A stretch of DNA of 64,000 bases from Flaviflagellibacter rhizophilus (GTDB lineage: Bacteria > Pseudomonadota > Alphaproteobacteria > Rhizobiales > Methylopilaceae), in the NCBI RefSeq assembly GCF_033898525.1, contig NZ_JAXAFJ010000001.1:700846-764845 (forward strand), read 5' to 3'. The notes beneath the pieces are model-generated. The model had not been told where the DNA came from, did no database searches, and was given only the letters and a program-made list of their open reading frames with translations. This document shows, in pieces, positions 41,058 through 50,254 of the stretch. The translations under genes were made by a program, and so were the position numbers. Within the stretch, counting starts at the first letter, position 1. Every line of letters starts with the position of its first letter.

Positions 41058-44000
41058 CTATCGGTCCCGCTTCACCAGAGCCGTAGCCAACACCGGCGCA
41101 ATGAGCGCCGTTGCCTCCGGGCCGACAAGATGCGGGTGCAGGGCCGGCACGTCGTGCACATCGAGCGCAGCCACATAGGGCGCCCATTGTTCGGGATGCA
41201 GGTCCTCGCCGGCATGGTCGAGCGCCGCCCTGAAATACAGAACCCGCGACGCGATCTTTCCATGATGGTGGCCACGCACAAGCCGGTTGTTGCTGTCCAC
41301 CACTCGAACCACACCCTCCAGCGCGCGCTCGCCAAGCAGCGCCAGCGGATGCCCGCTCTTCGCGAGGAAGCCGAGCACGGCCTCGCGCGTCAGCGGTCCA
41401 TCGAGTTCGGACGGATCGTGCCCGGCAATGTGCAGCAACGCCTTCAGAGCCGAGTTCGCCTCCGGCGCCGGGCGCAGCCGCCAGCGGTCGGCCGGATAGG
41501 CGTCCAGCATGGCCACCACGCCGACCTGCTCACCGTCAGCCTCAAGCTGTTGCGCGATGGCGTGCGCGATGATGCCGCCGATGGACCAACCGACGAGGTG
41601 GTATGGCCCGATGGGCTGCACCGCGCGCATCTCGGCGACATAGGAAGCGGCCATGGCATCGAGCGTGTCCGGCGTTGCCGCATCAGGATCGATGCCGACG
41701 GACTGCAGGCCCCACACCGCACGCCCCGGGGGCAGTGCGCGCGCAAGGCGGCTGTAGCACCACGACAGACCGCCTGCGGGGTGCACGGCGAACAGCGCCG
41801 GGACATTGGCATCACCACGGCGCAGCGGAATCGGACTGCCAAGCCCCTGCCCGGCTTCCGGATCCTCACCGGCGAGAGTGTCGAGGAAAGCCGCGAGCCG
41901 CGCCACGGTGGAATGCTCGAACAGTGCGCCGAGGCCGATGCGTTGATGCCAGTCCGCGCGCAGCCGCAGCATCAGTTCGGCCGCCAGCAGCGAGTGGCCG
42001 CCGAGGTCGAAGAAGTCGTCGTCCGCGCCGACAGTGCCATCCAGCCCGATCACCTCGGCGAAGAGCGCGGCCACCGCCTGCTCGGTCGGGCTCTCAGCCG
42101 CGCGGCCTGCAGCGGTGGTCACCTCGGGCGCCGGCAGCGCGCGGCGGTCCAGCTTGCCGTTGGCCGTGACCGGCAGCTCGTCCAGTCCGATGAAGGCGGT
42201 CGGCATCATGTAGTCCGGCAGGCGGGCCGCAGCCGCCTTGCGCAAGGCGTCGCCCGCCGCATCTCGGGGCACCACATAGGCCACGATGCGCTGGTCCCCC
42301 GGCCGGTCCTCGCGCGCGATCACCGCCACCTGCCCGACGCCCGGTGCGCCAGCCAGCACGGCCTCGATCTCGCCGAGCTCAATGCGCAGGCCGCGGATCT
42401 TGATCTGGTGGTCGGAGCGACCGAGGAAGACCAGCGCCCCGTCATCGCGCCAGTGGGCGAGGTCTCCGGTCTTGTACATGCGTCCGCCCGGCCGGTAGGG
42501 GTCGGGCAGGAAACGCTCGGCGGTCAGGTCCGGCCGTCCCAGATAGCCGCGCGCGAGCTGCCGACCTGCGATGTAGAGATCGCCCGCGACGCCCGCCGGC
42601 ACGGGGCGCAGCGACCCGTCCAGCACATACATAGCGGTGTTCCAGACAGGATAGCCGATCGGCACCGGCACGGAGCGGTCGTCACGCGTGGCCGGCCAAT
42701 GGGTCACGTCCACCGCCGCTTCGGTCGGGCCGTAGAGATTGTGCAGTTCGGCGTCGATCAGCGCGTGGAAGCGGTCGCGCGTGGCGGCCGGCAGTTCCTC
42801 GCCCGAGCAGAAGACGAGCCGGAGCGGGATGCCGGCCGCCGCCGGTTCCGCAAGAAAGGCCTGGAGCATGGACGGCACGAAGTGCAGCACGTTCACGCCA
42901 TGCGCCCGGATGACCTCCGCGAGCCATTCCGGGTCCTTATGCGCACCGTGCGGGGCCACGACCAGCGTGGCGCCCGACAGGAACGGCAGAAAGAACTCCC
43001 ACACCGAGACGTCGAACGTCGCGGGCGTCTTCTGCAGCACGCGGTCGGCCGGTCCAATGCCGTAGACCGTCCGCATCCATTCCAGCCGGTTCACGATGGC
43101 GTCGTGCTCCACCACCACGCCCTTGGGCGTCCCGGTGGAGCCGGAGGTGTAGATTACATAGGCCGCGTCGTCCGGGCCGGGCGGGTCGAGAGCGATGCGG
43201 TCATGAACGTCGGCGAAGTCCGGAGTGACGACCAGTGTGCCCTCCGGAACCAGCAGCCCTGACCCCGCATCGGTCACCAGCAGGCGCGGCGCGGCGGACG
43301 TGACGATGGTGGCGATGCGCTCCGGAGGATGCTCGATGTCGAGCGGCAGATACGCCGCGCCCGCGCGCAGGATCGCCAGCAGCGTCAGCACAAAATCCGC
43401 GGAGCGGCGCAGGCCCACGGCCACCACGTTGCCGCGCCGCACGCCCATGAGTGCGAGACGTCGTGCCATTGCCATGCTGCGGCGGTCCAGATCGCCATAG
43501 CTCAGCACCTCCTCGGCGGTCTCCAGCGCCCCGGCCTCGGGATGGGCCGCCATGACCTTCTCGATCAGCGCGACGAGGGTGGTGCGCGGCACCTCATGCT
43601 CGGTGGCGTTGACGGCGTGGATCAGATGCCGGGCTTCGTCCGGCGTGGCGATCGGCACCTCGGCCAGCGTTCGGGCTTCGAGCCCAGCGGCGACAAAAGC
43701 CGCGAGGCGTCGAGCGTGCGCCGCCACGCCTTCCGCCGTGTAGAGCCCCGGATTGGCGTCCACCTCAAGGGTAAGCGCCCGCCCGCCGGCGCCTGCGCGG
43801 AAGGTGAAGGTTATGTCGTCCACCGGGCCAGTGCCGAGCGCCGTCACCCGGGCGCTTACGCCGGGCAGGTCGAGCCTTTGCTCGAACGGCAGCACATTGA
43901 TGAGCGGCCCGAACAGCCGCCGCCCGCCTCCGACGAGGCCAAGGTCCCGGCGCAGCTGCTCGCTACGGTAGCGGCCATGACGCCGCGCCTTGAGCAGCGC

Positions 44001-44945
44001 CTTCGCCGCAAGCGCCGCGAACTCGCGCACCGGCAGGCTCTCGTCACCGCCGATGCGCAGGGGCAGCACATTCATCGCCATGCAGGGCACGCGGGCGGCC
44101 GCGCTGCCCATCCGGTTCATGCTCGGCACGCCGATGATCGCTTCCTCCGCACCGGTATGCCGCCGCACATAGGCGCCGGTCAGTGCCACCAGCACATCCG
44201 GCCAGGGAAGCCGCGCCTCACGTGACAGCGCGTGCAGCGCCTCCTCCGCTTCGGCCGGCAAAGTGGCGGCGGCGCGGTGGAAGGTGGGGCCGGTCAGTGC
44301 CGTGCCTGAGGCCATGCCGATCACATCCGGTGCGGCGGCTAAGGTTTCCAGCCAGAAGGCGCGGTCCATGGCGCGCTTCTCCGAACGAGCATAGACCTCA
44401 GCGTCAGCCACCACGGGTCCATAGGGGGGCAGCGCCGCGCCCGGCTCGCGGTTCTCGACCAAGGCGGCGTAAAGCTCGGCGATGCGCGCGGTCAGAAGAG
44501 CAGTGCCGAAGCCGTCGATCACCGCGTGGTGGATCTGCTGGTGCCAGAGGTGCCGGTCCGGGCTGACGACATAGAGTGTCTCGGCTGCCAGCCGGTCACG
44601 TGCAGGATCGAGCGACCTCGCCATATCTGCCGAGATGCGGGCGCGGGCGATGGCCTCCGCATCTTTCTCGCCGGAGAGATCGACCAGACACAGCTCGAAG
44701 CCGCCGCTTTGCACTTGCTGCAGCACGCCGCCCGATGCCTCGACCATACGCACGCGCAAGGCCTCAGCCTCGACCAGCGCTGTCTCGACGGCACGCGCAA
44801 AGGCGGCACGGTCCAGCGGGCCGTCCAGTTCCACCATCTGCCCGGTGTTGTAGATCGGGTTGTCCGGCTCAAGCCGCTGGGCGGTCCACAGGCCTTCCTG
44901 AGCGTCGGTCAGCGGCCAGGTTGCACCCACACTTGTTTCAGCCAC
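41058..44945 (-). CDS. entF: EntF-like nonribosomal peptide synthetase (C-A-T-TE)
   Basis: A protein of 1295 residues, matching EntF length. Condensation domain: IHHAVIDGFG (HHxxxDG, about 139-145). Adenylation domain: TSGSTGTPKGVVVEHD, with the specificity positions, read from FDVSVWEF, LHFVPS, FCSGE and NLYGPTEAAVD plus the final Lys, giving D-V-W-H-F-S-L-V-D-K, which is the serine code I associate with EntF. Thiolation domain: LGGHSLL, phosphopantetheine Ser985. Thioesterase: GWSIGG, Ser1121. It should condense 2,3-dihydroxybenzoate with serine and cyclise the product. The GTG at 44945 overlaps the carrier-protein stop; a TTG at 44984 is the alternative. It is the last gene of the minus-strand operon. 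Confidence 0.92.
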   Translation of the reverse strand: MAETSVGATWPLTDAQEGLWTAQRLEPDNPIYNTGQMVELDGPLDRAAFARAVETALVEAEALRVRMVEASGGVLQQVQSGGFELCLVDLSGEKDAEAIARARISADMARSLDPARDRLAAETLYVVSPDRHLWHQQIHHAVIDGFGTALLTARIAELYAALVENREPGAALPPYGPVVADAEVYARSEKRAMDRAFWLETLAAAPDVIGMASGTALTGPTFHRAAATLPAEAEEALHALSREARLPWPDVLVALTGAYVRRHTGAEEAIIGVPSMNRMGSAAARVPCMAMNVLPLRIGGDESLPVREFAALAAKALLKARRHGRYRSEQLRRDLGLVGGGRRLFGPLINVLPFEQRLDLPGVSARVTALGTGPVDDITFTFRAGAGGRALTLEVDANPGLYTAEGVAAHARRLAAFVAAGLEARTLAEVPIATPDEARHLIHAVNATEHEVPRTTLVALIEKVMAAHPEAGALETAEEVLSYGDLDRRSMAMARRLALMGVRRGNVVAVGLRRSADFVLTLLAILRAGAAYLPLDIEHPPERIATIVTSAAPRLLVTDAGSGLLVPEGTLVVTPDFADVHDRIALDPPGPDDAAYVIYTSGSTGTPKGVVVEHDAIVNRLEWMRTVYGIGPADRVLQKTPATFDVSVWEFFLPFLSGATLVVAPHGAHKDPEWLAEVIRAHGVNVLHFVPSMLQAFLAEPAAAGIPLRLVFCSGEELPAATRDRFHALIDAELHNLYGPTEAAVDVTHWPATRDDRSVPVPIGYPVWNTAMYVLDGSLRPVPAGVAGDLYIAGRQLARGYLGRPDLTAERFLPDPYRPGGRMYKTGDLAHWRDDGALVFLGRSDHQIKIRGLRIELGEIEAVLAGAPGVGQVAVIAREDRPGDQRIVAYVVPRDAAGDALRKAAAARLPDYMMPTAFIGLDELPVTANGKLDRRALPAPEVTTAAGRAAESPTEQAVAALFAEVIGLDGTVGADDDFFDLGGHSLLAAELMLRLRADWHQRIGLGALFEHSTVARLAAFLDTLAGEDPEAGQGLGSPIPLRRGDANVPALFAVHPAGGLSWCYSRLARALPPGRAVWGLQSVGIDPDAATPDTLDAMAASYVAEMRAVQPIGPYHLVGWSIGGIIAHAIAQQLEADGEQVGVVAMLDAYPADRWRLRPAPEANSALKALLHIAGHDPSELDGPLTREAVLGFLAKSGHPLALLGERALEGVVRVVDSNNRLVRGHHHGKIASRVLYFRAALDHAGEDLHPEQWAPYVAALDVHDVPALHPHLVGPEATALIAPVLATALVKRDR

Positions 44946-45177
44946 CGGTCTGCACGCGTTCCGCCACCCGCCACCAGTGGGCAAGGGTCGGCACCTCGGC
45001 CAGTTCCGCGAACTGCAGCGGCACGCCCGCCGCCTTCCATTGCTCCACGAGCATCATGGCGCGGATGGAATCGAGACCAAGGTCAACGAGGCTATCTTCC
45101 ATGTCGATCTCGCCCGGATCTTCGCCGATCATCTCCGCTATGTCGGCGCGCATGCTCTCAAGCGTCAGGCGCGTCAT
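44938..45177 (-). CDS. Free-standing aryl carrier protein (EntB C-terminal domain equivalent)
   Basis: A 79-residue acyl-carrier-type protein. The phosphopantetheine Ser37 is in VDLGLDSIRAMML, the LGxDSIR pattern of aryl carrier domains. In E. coli this domain is fused to isochorismatase in EntB. Here the isochorismatase is a separate gene at 51480-52118. It lies exactly between entE and entF with 4-nt (ATGA) and 8-nt overlaps, so it should be made stoichiometrically with its loading enzyme EntE and its acceptor EntF. It requires a phosphopantetheinyl transferase encoded elsewhere. Confidence 0.92.
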   Translation of the reverse strand: MTRLTLESMRADIAEMIGEDPGEIDMEDSLVDLGLDSIRAMMLVEQWKAAGVPLQFAELAEVPTLAHWWRVAERVQTGG

Positions 45178-46799
45178 GCTGTTTCCTTCGCCGCCAGATG
45201 CCGCGCGCGCAAGGCGGCGCGCAATTCCTTGCGGCTGATCTTGCCGACGGCGGTTTCCATGAAGCCGTCCACGAAGACCACCTGGTCCGGCACCTTGAAC
45301 TCGGCCAGCCCGCGCTCACGTATCCAGGCCTTCAGGACGGCTCCCTTCGGCTTTTCCCCTTGCGGGATGATGAAGGCGCAGCTGCGCTCGCCCATCACCG
45401 CATCCGGAATGGACACCACCGCCGCGTCGAACACCGCCGGATGCGCCAGCAGGTGGTCCTCAATCTCCTCGGCCGAGATCTTCTCGCCGGCGCGGTTGAT
45501 GTGGTCCGTCGCACGGCCTTGCACCACCAGATTGCCCTCCGGCGTGCGCTTCACCACGTCGCCCGTGCGGTAGAAGCCGTCCTCGGTAAAGGCGCGCGCA
45601 TTCGCGGCGGGGTCGTTGTGGTAGGCGCGGATCGTGTAGGGCCCGCGCGTCAGCAGGTAGCCGGCCTCGCCCTCCGGCACCGGCTGGCCGGCATCGTCCA
45701 CGATGATGACTTCGTCATCCACGCTGATCGGCCGTCCCTGCGTGTTGACGATCACGTCCTCCGGATCGTCGAGCCGGGTGTAGTTCACCAGCCCCTCGGC
45801 CATGCCGAAGACCTGCTGCAGCGTGCAGCCGAGCGCGGGGCCGACCCGCTTTGCAACTTCAGGCGTCAGCTTCGCGCCGCCGACCTGCAGCACCTGCAGG
45901 CTGGAAAGGTCATGCGTGTTGGCGGCGGAGGCCTGCAGCCACAGCAGCGCCAGCGGCGGCACGAGGCCCGTGATCGTCACCCGTTCGCGCGCAATCAGCG
46001 GAAACGCCACATCCGGCGCGGGAGACGGGCTCAGCACCACGCATCCGCCGGTATAGAGGGTGCCGAAAACACCGGGAGAGCTCATGGGAAAATTGTGCGC
46101 GACGGGCAACGCCGTCAGGTAGACGCTCGACGCATCCTGCCCACAGATCTCGGCGCTGGCCCGGAAGGAGAAGATGTAATCGTCGTGCGTGCGGGGGATC
46201 AGCTTGGACAAACCGGTCGACCCGCCGGAAATCTGCAGGAACGCGACCTCGGACGGGCTCGGCTCCGGCAGCAAGGACCCTGATGCACCCTCAAGCTGCG
46301 CGAAGGGCGTGAACTCGCCGGCATCGCCCACCACCACCACCTCGCGGACCGCCGGCACATCGGTCTGCAGCTGGCGGGCCAGCGCGCGGTAATCGAAGCC
46401 GTCGTGCCGGTCCGCGATCACATAGGCCGACGCCTCGGCTCCGCGTGCGAAATGCGCGATCTCGGTGATGCGGTGCGCCGGCAGCGCATAGACCGGGACG
46501 AGCCCCGCGCGGAACAGGCCGAACACGGTGCTGAAGAACTCCGCGATATTCGAGAGGTGGACCACCACCCGTTCGCCGGGCACGAGCCCCAGTTCCAGGA
46601 AACCCGCCGCCACCGCGTCGGCGCGCCGGTCGAGTTCGGCATAGGTCCAGCGATGTTCGCCGCCCACCACCGCCAGCCGGTCGGGAGCCTCGGCGGCGCG
46701 CTGCCGGAGGAAACCGCCGAAGGTCTCGCCTCGCCAGTAGCCCGCCGCGCGGTAACGCGCAGCAAACTCCGGGGGCCAGGTCTGCTGAAGGGGTATCAT
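45174..46799 (-). CDS. entE: EntE: 2,3-dihydroxybenzoate-AMP ligase
   Basis: A 541-residue adenylating enzyme that activates 2,3-dihydroxybenzoate and loads it on the aryl carrier protein. Its N-terminus PLQQTWPPEFAARYRAAGYW parallels that of E. coli EntE. The core motif is ISGGSTGLSKLIPRTHDDY, and ALPVAHNFPMSSPGVFGT holds the aryl-acid pocket (His-Asn-Phe-Pro). YRTGDVVKR and the C-terminal Lys in GKISRKEL complete it. The ATG at 46799 has a weak ribosome-binding site but is supported by the N-terminus. The stop overlaps the carrier-protein start by 4 nt. Confidence 0.95.
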   Translation of the reverse strand: MIPLQQTWPPEFAARYRAAGYWRGETFGGFLRQRAAEAPDRLAVVGGEHRWTYAELDRRADAVAAGFLELGLVPGERVVVHLSNIAEFFSTVFGLFRAGLVPVYALPAHRITEIAHFARGAEASAYVIADRHDGFDYRALARQLQTDVPAVREVVVVGDAGEFTPFAQLEGASGSLLPEPSPSEVAFLQISGGSTGLSKLIPRTHDDYIFSFRASAEICGQDASSVYLTALPVAHNFPMSSPGVFGTLYTGGCVVLSPSPAPDVAFPLIARERVTITGLVPPLALLWLQASAANTHDLSSLQVLQVGGAKLTPEVAKRVGPALGCTLQQVFGMAEGLVNYTRLDDPEDVIVNTQGRPISVDDEVIIVDDAGQPVPEGEAGYLLTRGPYTIRAYHNDPAANARAFTEDGFYRTGDVVKRTPEGNLVVQGRATDHINRAGEKISAEEIEDHLLAHPAVFDAAVVSIPDAVMGERSCAFIIPQGEKPKGAVLKAWIRERGLAEFKVPDQVVFVDGFMETAVGKISRKELRAALRARHLAAKETA

Positions 46800-46860
46800 G
46801 GCGAGCCGGTGCTTCGAACTGGACCGGACACGCCGGTGTCCGGTCCATGGGGTCGGTCGA

Positions 46861-47988
46861 TCAGGGACGGATGAGGGACACCGTGTCGCCGTTGGGGTCT
46901 TCCACCGGCGGGGTGTCCTTCGGCGCATCACGCGGCGTGCCGCGCGCCTTGTTGGAGACGTAGACGAGCCCGGTCTCGCGATCGACGGAAACCGTCTGTG
47001 GCAGCGTGCCGGTCGGCAGCTGTGCCACCACCTCGTAGGTCTTGGTGTCGATGACGGAGAGCGTGCCTTCCTGCCTGTTCGAGACGAAGACCTGTTTGGT
47101 CTTGGGATCGTAGACGACGCTCAGAGCGCCCGCGCCGGTCTTCACCGTCTTGAGGAGCGAGCCGTCCTTGACGTCCAGCACGGTGACATCTCCGGACTTC
47201 TGGTTGGCGACGAAGAGGTGGCCGGCTTCCGGGTCCATCGCAAGGTTGATGGGGCTGTCTCCGCCTGTCGGCCAGTTTGCCACGACCTTCTTGGTCGCGA
47301 GGTCGATGGCAAGCACCTCGTGCGTGGTCATGTCGGTGGCGTAGAGCCGGTTCGCCGCAGCATCGTGCACGATGCCGCTGATGCCCTTGCCGGGCTTCTC
47401 GATGACCTCGGCGATCTGCCCCGTCGCGCCATCAAGGATCCAGATCTCGCCATGCTCATCCACCGGCTCCGCCGGAGCGGCGGGCGCCGGGGCAGCGGCT
47501 CCTGCCGGGGCCTCCGTCGGGCGGGGCGGCCGGGGGCGCATGCCGAACACAGAGACGAAGACCCTGTTGCCTTCTTGGTCCACCACGGCTTCGCGGACAT
47601 GGGCTTTCTCGCCGCGCTTGGCGGTGTGCGAGACCTTGCCGGACTTCAGGTCGATCACGACCACGGAACCGTCACGGGTCGCGGTGCCGTAGAGCGTCTG
47701 CGTCTTGTCGTTGATGCCGAGCCCGAACACCGGCGACGCGGACACATCGATCTCGCCCTTCACCTCGAGGGTGGCGGCGTCCATGGCCACGATCTTCGCA
47801 TTGTTTTCACCGCGCTTGCCGGTGCTGGCGACATAGACCGTCTTGGTGGACGGGCTGACCGCCAGTTCATAAAGGCCGGGAGCCACCTTCACCGACTTTT
47901 CGATGACGGGCTCCGCCAGGGCGACCCCGGCGGAAAGACCGAGCGCGAGCGCGCCGAGGGCGATCCGCCCCATGAACATATGCTGCAT
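46861..47988 (-). CDS. YncE-like periplasmic beta-propeller (YVTN repeats)
   Basis: A 375-residue exported protein. A signal peptide (about 1-24, IALGALALGLSAGVALA) is followed by seven blades built on YVTN-type strands (LYELAVSPSTKTVYVAST, LAMDPEAGHLFVANQ, VVYDPKTKQVFVSNR, VSVDRETGLVYVSNK). A Pro/Ala-rich loop of about 25 residues (PRPPRPTEAPAGAAAPAPAA) interrupts one blade. E. coli YncE is iron-repressed by Fur; its position inside this siderophore operon suggests the same regulation. Function is unknown. The ATG at 47988 is favoured (GAGGG 5 nt upstream); an ATG at 48000 overlaps that site. It lies between the binding-protein gene and entE. Confidence 0.88.
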   Translation of the reverse strand: MQHMFMGRIALGALALGLSAGVALAEPVIEKSVKVAPGLYELAVSPSTKTVYVASTGKRGENNAKIVAMDAATLEVKGEIDVSASPVFGLGINDKTQTLYGTATRDGSVVVIDLKSGKVSHTAKRGEKAHVREAVVDQEGNRVFVSVFGMRPRPPRPTEAPAGAAAPAPAAPAEPVDEHGEIWILDGATGQIAEVIEKPGKGISGIVHDAAANRLYATDMTTHEVLAIDLATKKVVANWPTGGDSPINLAMDPEAGHLFVANQKSGDVTVLDVKDGSLLKTVKTGAGALSVVYDPKTKQVFVSNRQEGTLSVIDTKTYEVVAQLPTGTLPQTVSVDRETGLVYVSNKARGTPRDAPKDTPPVEDPNGDTVSLIRP

Positions 47989-48003
47989 AACGTCCCTCAT
48001 CCC

Positions 48004-49152
48004 CTAGTTCAGGCCGAGCCAGTACTCGCCGGGCAGGGGCACGGCGAGGAAGCGTGTGTTGATCTCATCGAGCGTCTTCGCGGGATCGAGGCCGCCGAAC
48101 AGGTCCGGGTGGATCCAGCGGGCGAACACCTCGACCGCGATGATGTCGAGCGGCGAATTGATGAGCTGGTGGGCGAAGCCGAACATGCGCCCCTCCTTCA
48201 CCGCCGTCAGGCTGGAGATGCCGGGCCGGGAGCCGACCTTCCGGAGCGCCGCCTGCGCCTGTTCATGGCTGTAGCCGGGGCCGAGGACGAGGCCGCCCGC
48301 CTTTTCGAGATGCGGCCCGCCCGTCGCGATGTAGACCTCCGGATCGCGCTCGATCACGTATTCGAGGTTCACGCGGCCGGAGGCCTGCTGCTTCAGCACG
48401 TCCGCCGCGATGTTATGCCCGCCGACGAACTCGATGTAGTCGCCGACATTGCCCTTGCCCGGTGCGTTGCAGCAATCGGCGGACATGCCGGCATGCGCTT
48501 CGAGGAAAACGGTTGGCCGCTGCTCCGGCGACAATCCCGCCACCGCGTCACTGATCGTCTTCATCCGCTCCTCGCGGAAGGCGATGAAGGCATCCGCCTG
48601 CGCATCGCGCCCGGTGATGGCGCCGAAGATCTTCAGGCTAGGGCCCAAATTCCTGAACGGGTGGCGGAAGAAATCGATGAAGACGACCTGGACCCCGGCA
48701 CTTTCGAGCTGGGCCACCTGCGCGTCTGTCGGGCCGCTGCCATCGGCGAACACGGCTACTTCGGGTGCCGCCGCCAGCACCGCCTCCACCGAGAAGTCCT
48801 GCGCCGAGCTGGGCACCAGCGGCAGCTTTTCCAGGGACGGGCTCTTGGCCAGGAACGCTTTGTAGGCCTCGCCGCCAAGGCGGTTGATGTCTTTCGGCCA
48901 CGCCGCCAGCAGGCCCGCCGGATCGGGATGGATCAGCGCCAGTGCGATGAGGTAGCGGCTGTCATCGACGGCGATGCGGGTGGCCGGAGCCTCCAGCGTC
49001 ACTGTGCGGCCACGGATGTCCTTGAACGTTATGGCCGCGGCTGAAGCGGTGCCGCCAGCAAAGGCCAGCAACATCGCAATTGATACCAAGGAAGCACGCA
49101 GCACCTCCCAGTATCGATTGGGCTGACCTAGAATAGAAATGTTCCAATCCAT
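48004..49152 (-). CDS. Siderophore ABC transporter substrate-binding protein
   Basis: A 382-residue periplasmic binding protein of the FepB/BtuF class. An unusually long N-terminus (about 20 polar residues) precedes the hydrophobic signal (VSIAMLLAFAGGTASA). Then comes the domain start ITFKDIRGRTVTLEAPATRIAV. Later motifs are VLAAAPEVAVFADGSG and YIEFVGGHNIAADVL, and the protein ends FLAVPLPGEYWLGLN. It should deliver ferric-catecholate to the permease/ATPase encoded at 38805-40672. It is the first gene of the five-gene minus-strand operon and divergent from the esterase gene; a candidate Irr box lies between them. The ATG at 49152 has no good ribosome-binding site, so the start is less certain than the identity. 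Confidence 0.9.
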   Translation of the reverse strand: MDWNISILGQPNRYWEVLRASLVSIAMLLAFAGGTASAAAITFKDIRGRTVTLEAPATRIAVDDSRYLIALALIHPDPAGLLAAWPKDINRLGGEAYKAFLAKSPSLEKLPLVPSSAQDFSVEAVLAAAPEVAVFADGSGPTDAQVAQLESAGVQVVFIDFFRHPFRNLGPSLKIFGAITGRDAQADAFIAFREERMKTISDAVAGLSPEQRPTVFLEAHAGMSADCCNAPGKGNVGDYIEFVGGHNIAADVLKQQASGRVNLEYVIERDPEVYIATGGPHLEKAGGLVLGPGYSHEQAQAALRKVGSRPGISSLTAVKEGRMFGFAHQLINSPLDIIAVEVFARWIHPDLFGGLDPAKTLDEINTRFLAVPLPGEYWLGLN

Positions 49153-49269
49153 CTCATGTACCGTTCGCCGACGGGCGCGGAGCTATCGCGCCGCAATGCT
49201 CGCGATGTCAAGCAATTGCAACAGGCCCGCGCCAGCCGGCGCGATCTTATTTCCTAGCAAGAAGATGAG

Positions 49270-49286
49270 AGTGGAATTCTTCTAAA
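49270..49286. promoter_or_regulatory. Candidate Irr box (iron control element)
   Basis: AGTGGAATTCTTCTAAA matches 13 of 16 defined positions of the rhizobial iron control element TTTRGAAYNRTTCYAAA. It lies in the 189-bp divergent region between the binding-protein operon and the esterase gene, where a single site could serve both. The consensus is from memory. Confidence 0.5.
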
Positions 49287-49341
49287 TCCACGTCCGTCAC
49301 GATGTTTTGCTTCAACGGCGGCGTCGGGATAAACCCCGCGC

Positions 49342-50190
49342 ATGACCCGCGATTTTTTTTCTCCATCTGGCGACTGGCCGCCTGTGGCGCTCCCGGACAC
49401 CCATGTGCGTCCTGTGGCCGCGCCGGACGTAGGCCGCTACGAGTTGATGATCCACGTTCCGCCGCAGTCCGCCCCGCCGGCGGGGTTTCCGGCGATCTAC
49501 CTGCTCGACGCCAATGCGGATTTCGCGACGATGGTGGACGCCGTGCGGCGCGGCTCACGCCGGCCGGATTCGACCGGCATCCCGCCGGCGGTCATCATCG
49601 GCATCGGTCATCCCGGGGATGCGCCCTATGACCAAGGGCGACGGCAACGCGATTTCACGACCGCGCGGGCGGAGCGGGGGGCATCCGGGGGCGCGCCCGC
49701 TTTCCTGGCCTTTGTGCGGGATGTGGTGAAGCCCACCGTTCGGGGCTCGCTGCCGATCAACCCCACCCATGAAATCCTGTTCGGCCACTCGCTGGCGGGT
49801 TACTTCACCCTTTGGGCGATGATGCAGGAGCCGCGCGGCTTCGCCGGCTACGCCGCCATATCGCCGTCGATCTGGTGGGACGAGCAGGGCCTCACCGGAG
49901 CCTTGAAGCGGGCCACGGCCGGGGAGAAACACCCAAGATTGCTCCTGGCGGTGGGCGAGTGGGAAGAAGCGCTCGCGCCCTGGCAGGCCGACCTCCCGCG
50001 TCGCCCGGAAATCGAAGTCCGCCGCCGCGAGCGGCGCATGATCGGCGCCGCTCGCGATCTCGCGGCGCGGTGCGCACGAACCGGAACGTTCGAGGTGAAG
50101 TTCGAGTGTGTCGCGGGACAGGATCATTCGTCGATCGTACCCGCGAGCGTAAATCTGGCCCTGCGCTTTCTTCTGGCAGCCTCCGCCTAG
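49342..50190 (+). CDS. Fes/IroE-like catecholate trilactone esterase
   Basis: A 282-residue alpha/beta hydrolase of the esterase-D/IroE/BesA group. Features are AIYLLDANADF, nucleophile elbow ILFGHSLAGYF (Ser150), ISPSIWWDEQ and the catalytic His262 in AGQDHSS. In the cluster it would hydrolyse the ester bonds of the ferric trilactone to release iron. There is no signal peptide, so it is expected in the cytosol, like Fes. It sits divergently from the binding-protein operon and 112 bp before entC. Confidence 0.88.
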   Translation: MTRDFFSPSGDWPPVALPDTHVRPVAAPDVGRYELMIHVPPQSAPPAGFPAIYLLDANADFATMVDAVRRGSRRPDSTGIPPAVIIGIGHPGDAPYDQGRRQRDFTTARAERGASGGAPAFLAFVRDVVKPTVRGSLPINPTHEILFGHSLAGYFTLWAMMQEPRGFAGYAAISPSIWWDEQGLTGALKRATAGEKHPRLLLAVGEWEEALAPWQADLPRRPEIEVRRRERRMIGAARDLAARCARTGTFEVKFECVAGQDHSSIVPASVNLALRFLLAASA

Positions 50191-50254
50191 GCACGGCTTG
50201 ACAGAACCTCGCGCTCGGCGGCATTTGCGCGAAATCTACAGTCCCTGACCGTAG

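Noticed and set aside
40809..43262. 817-residue open frame on the plus strand
   Set aside because: Antisense to entF, whose NRPS motifs are unambiguous. Low-complexity His/Arg/Gln composition.
46798..49044. 748-residue open frame on the plus strand
   Set aside because: Antisense to the YncE-like and binding-protein genes, both with signal peptides and family motifs.
49132..49148. Third Irr-box-like sequence AATAGAAATGTTCCAAT
   Set aside because: Only 12 of 16 positions match and it lies within the first codons of the binding-protein gene as annotated. Kept as a note only.
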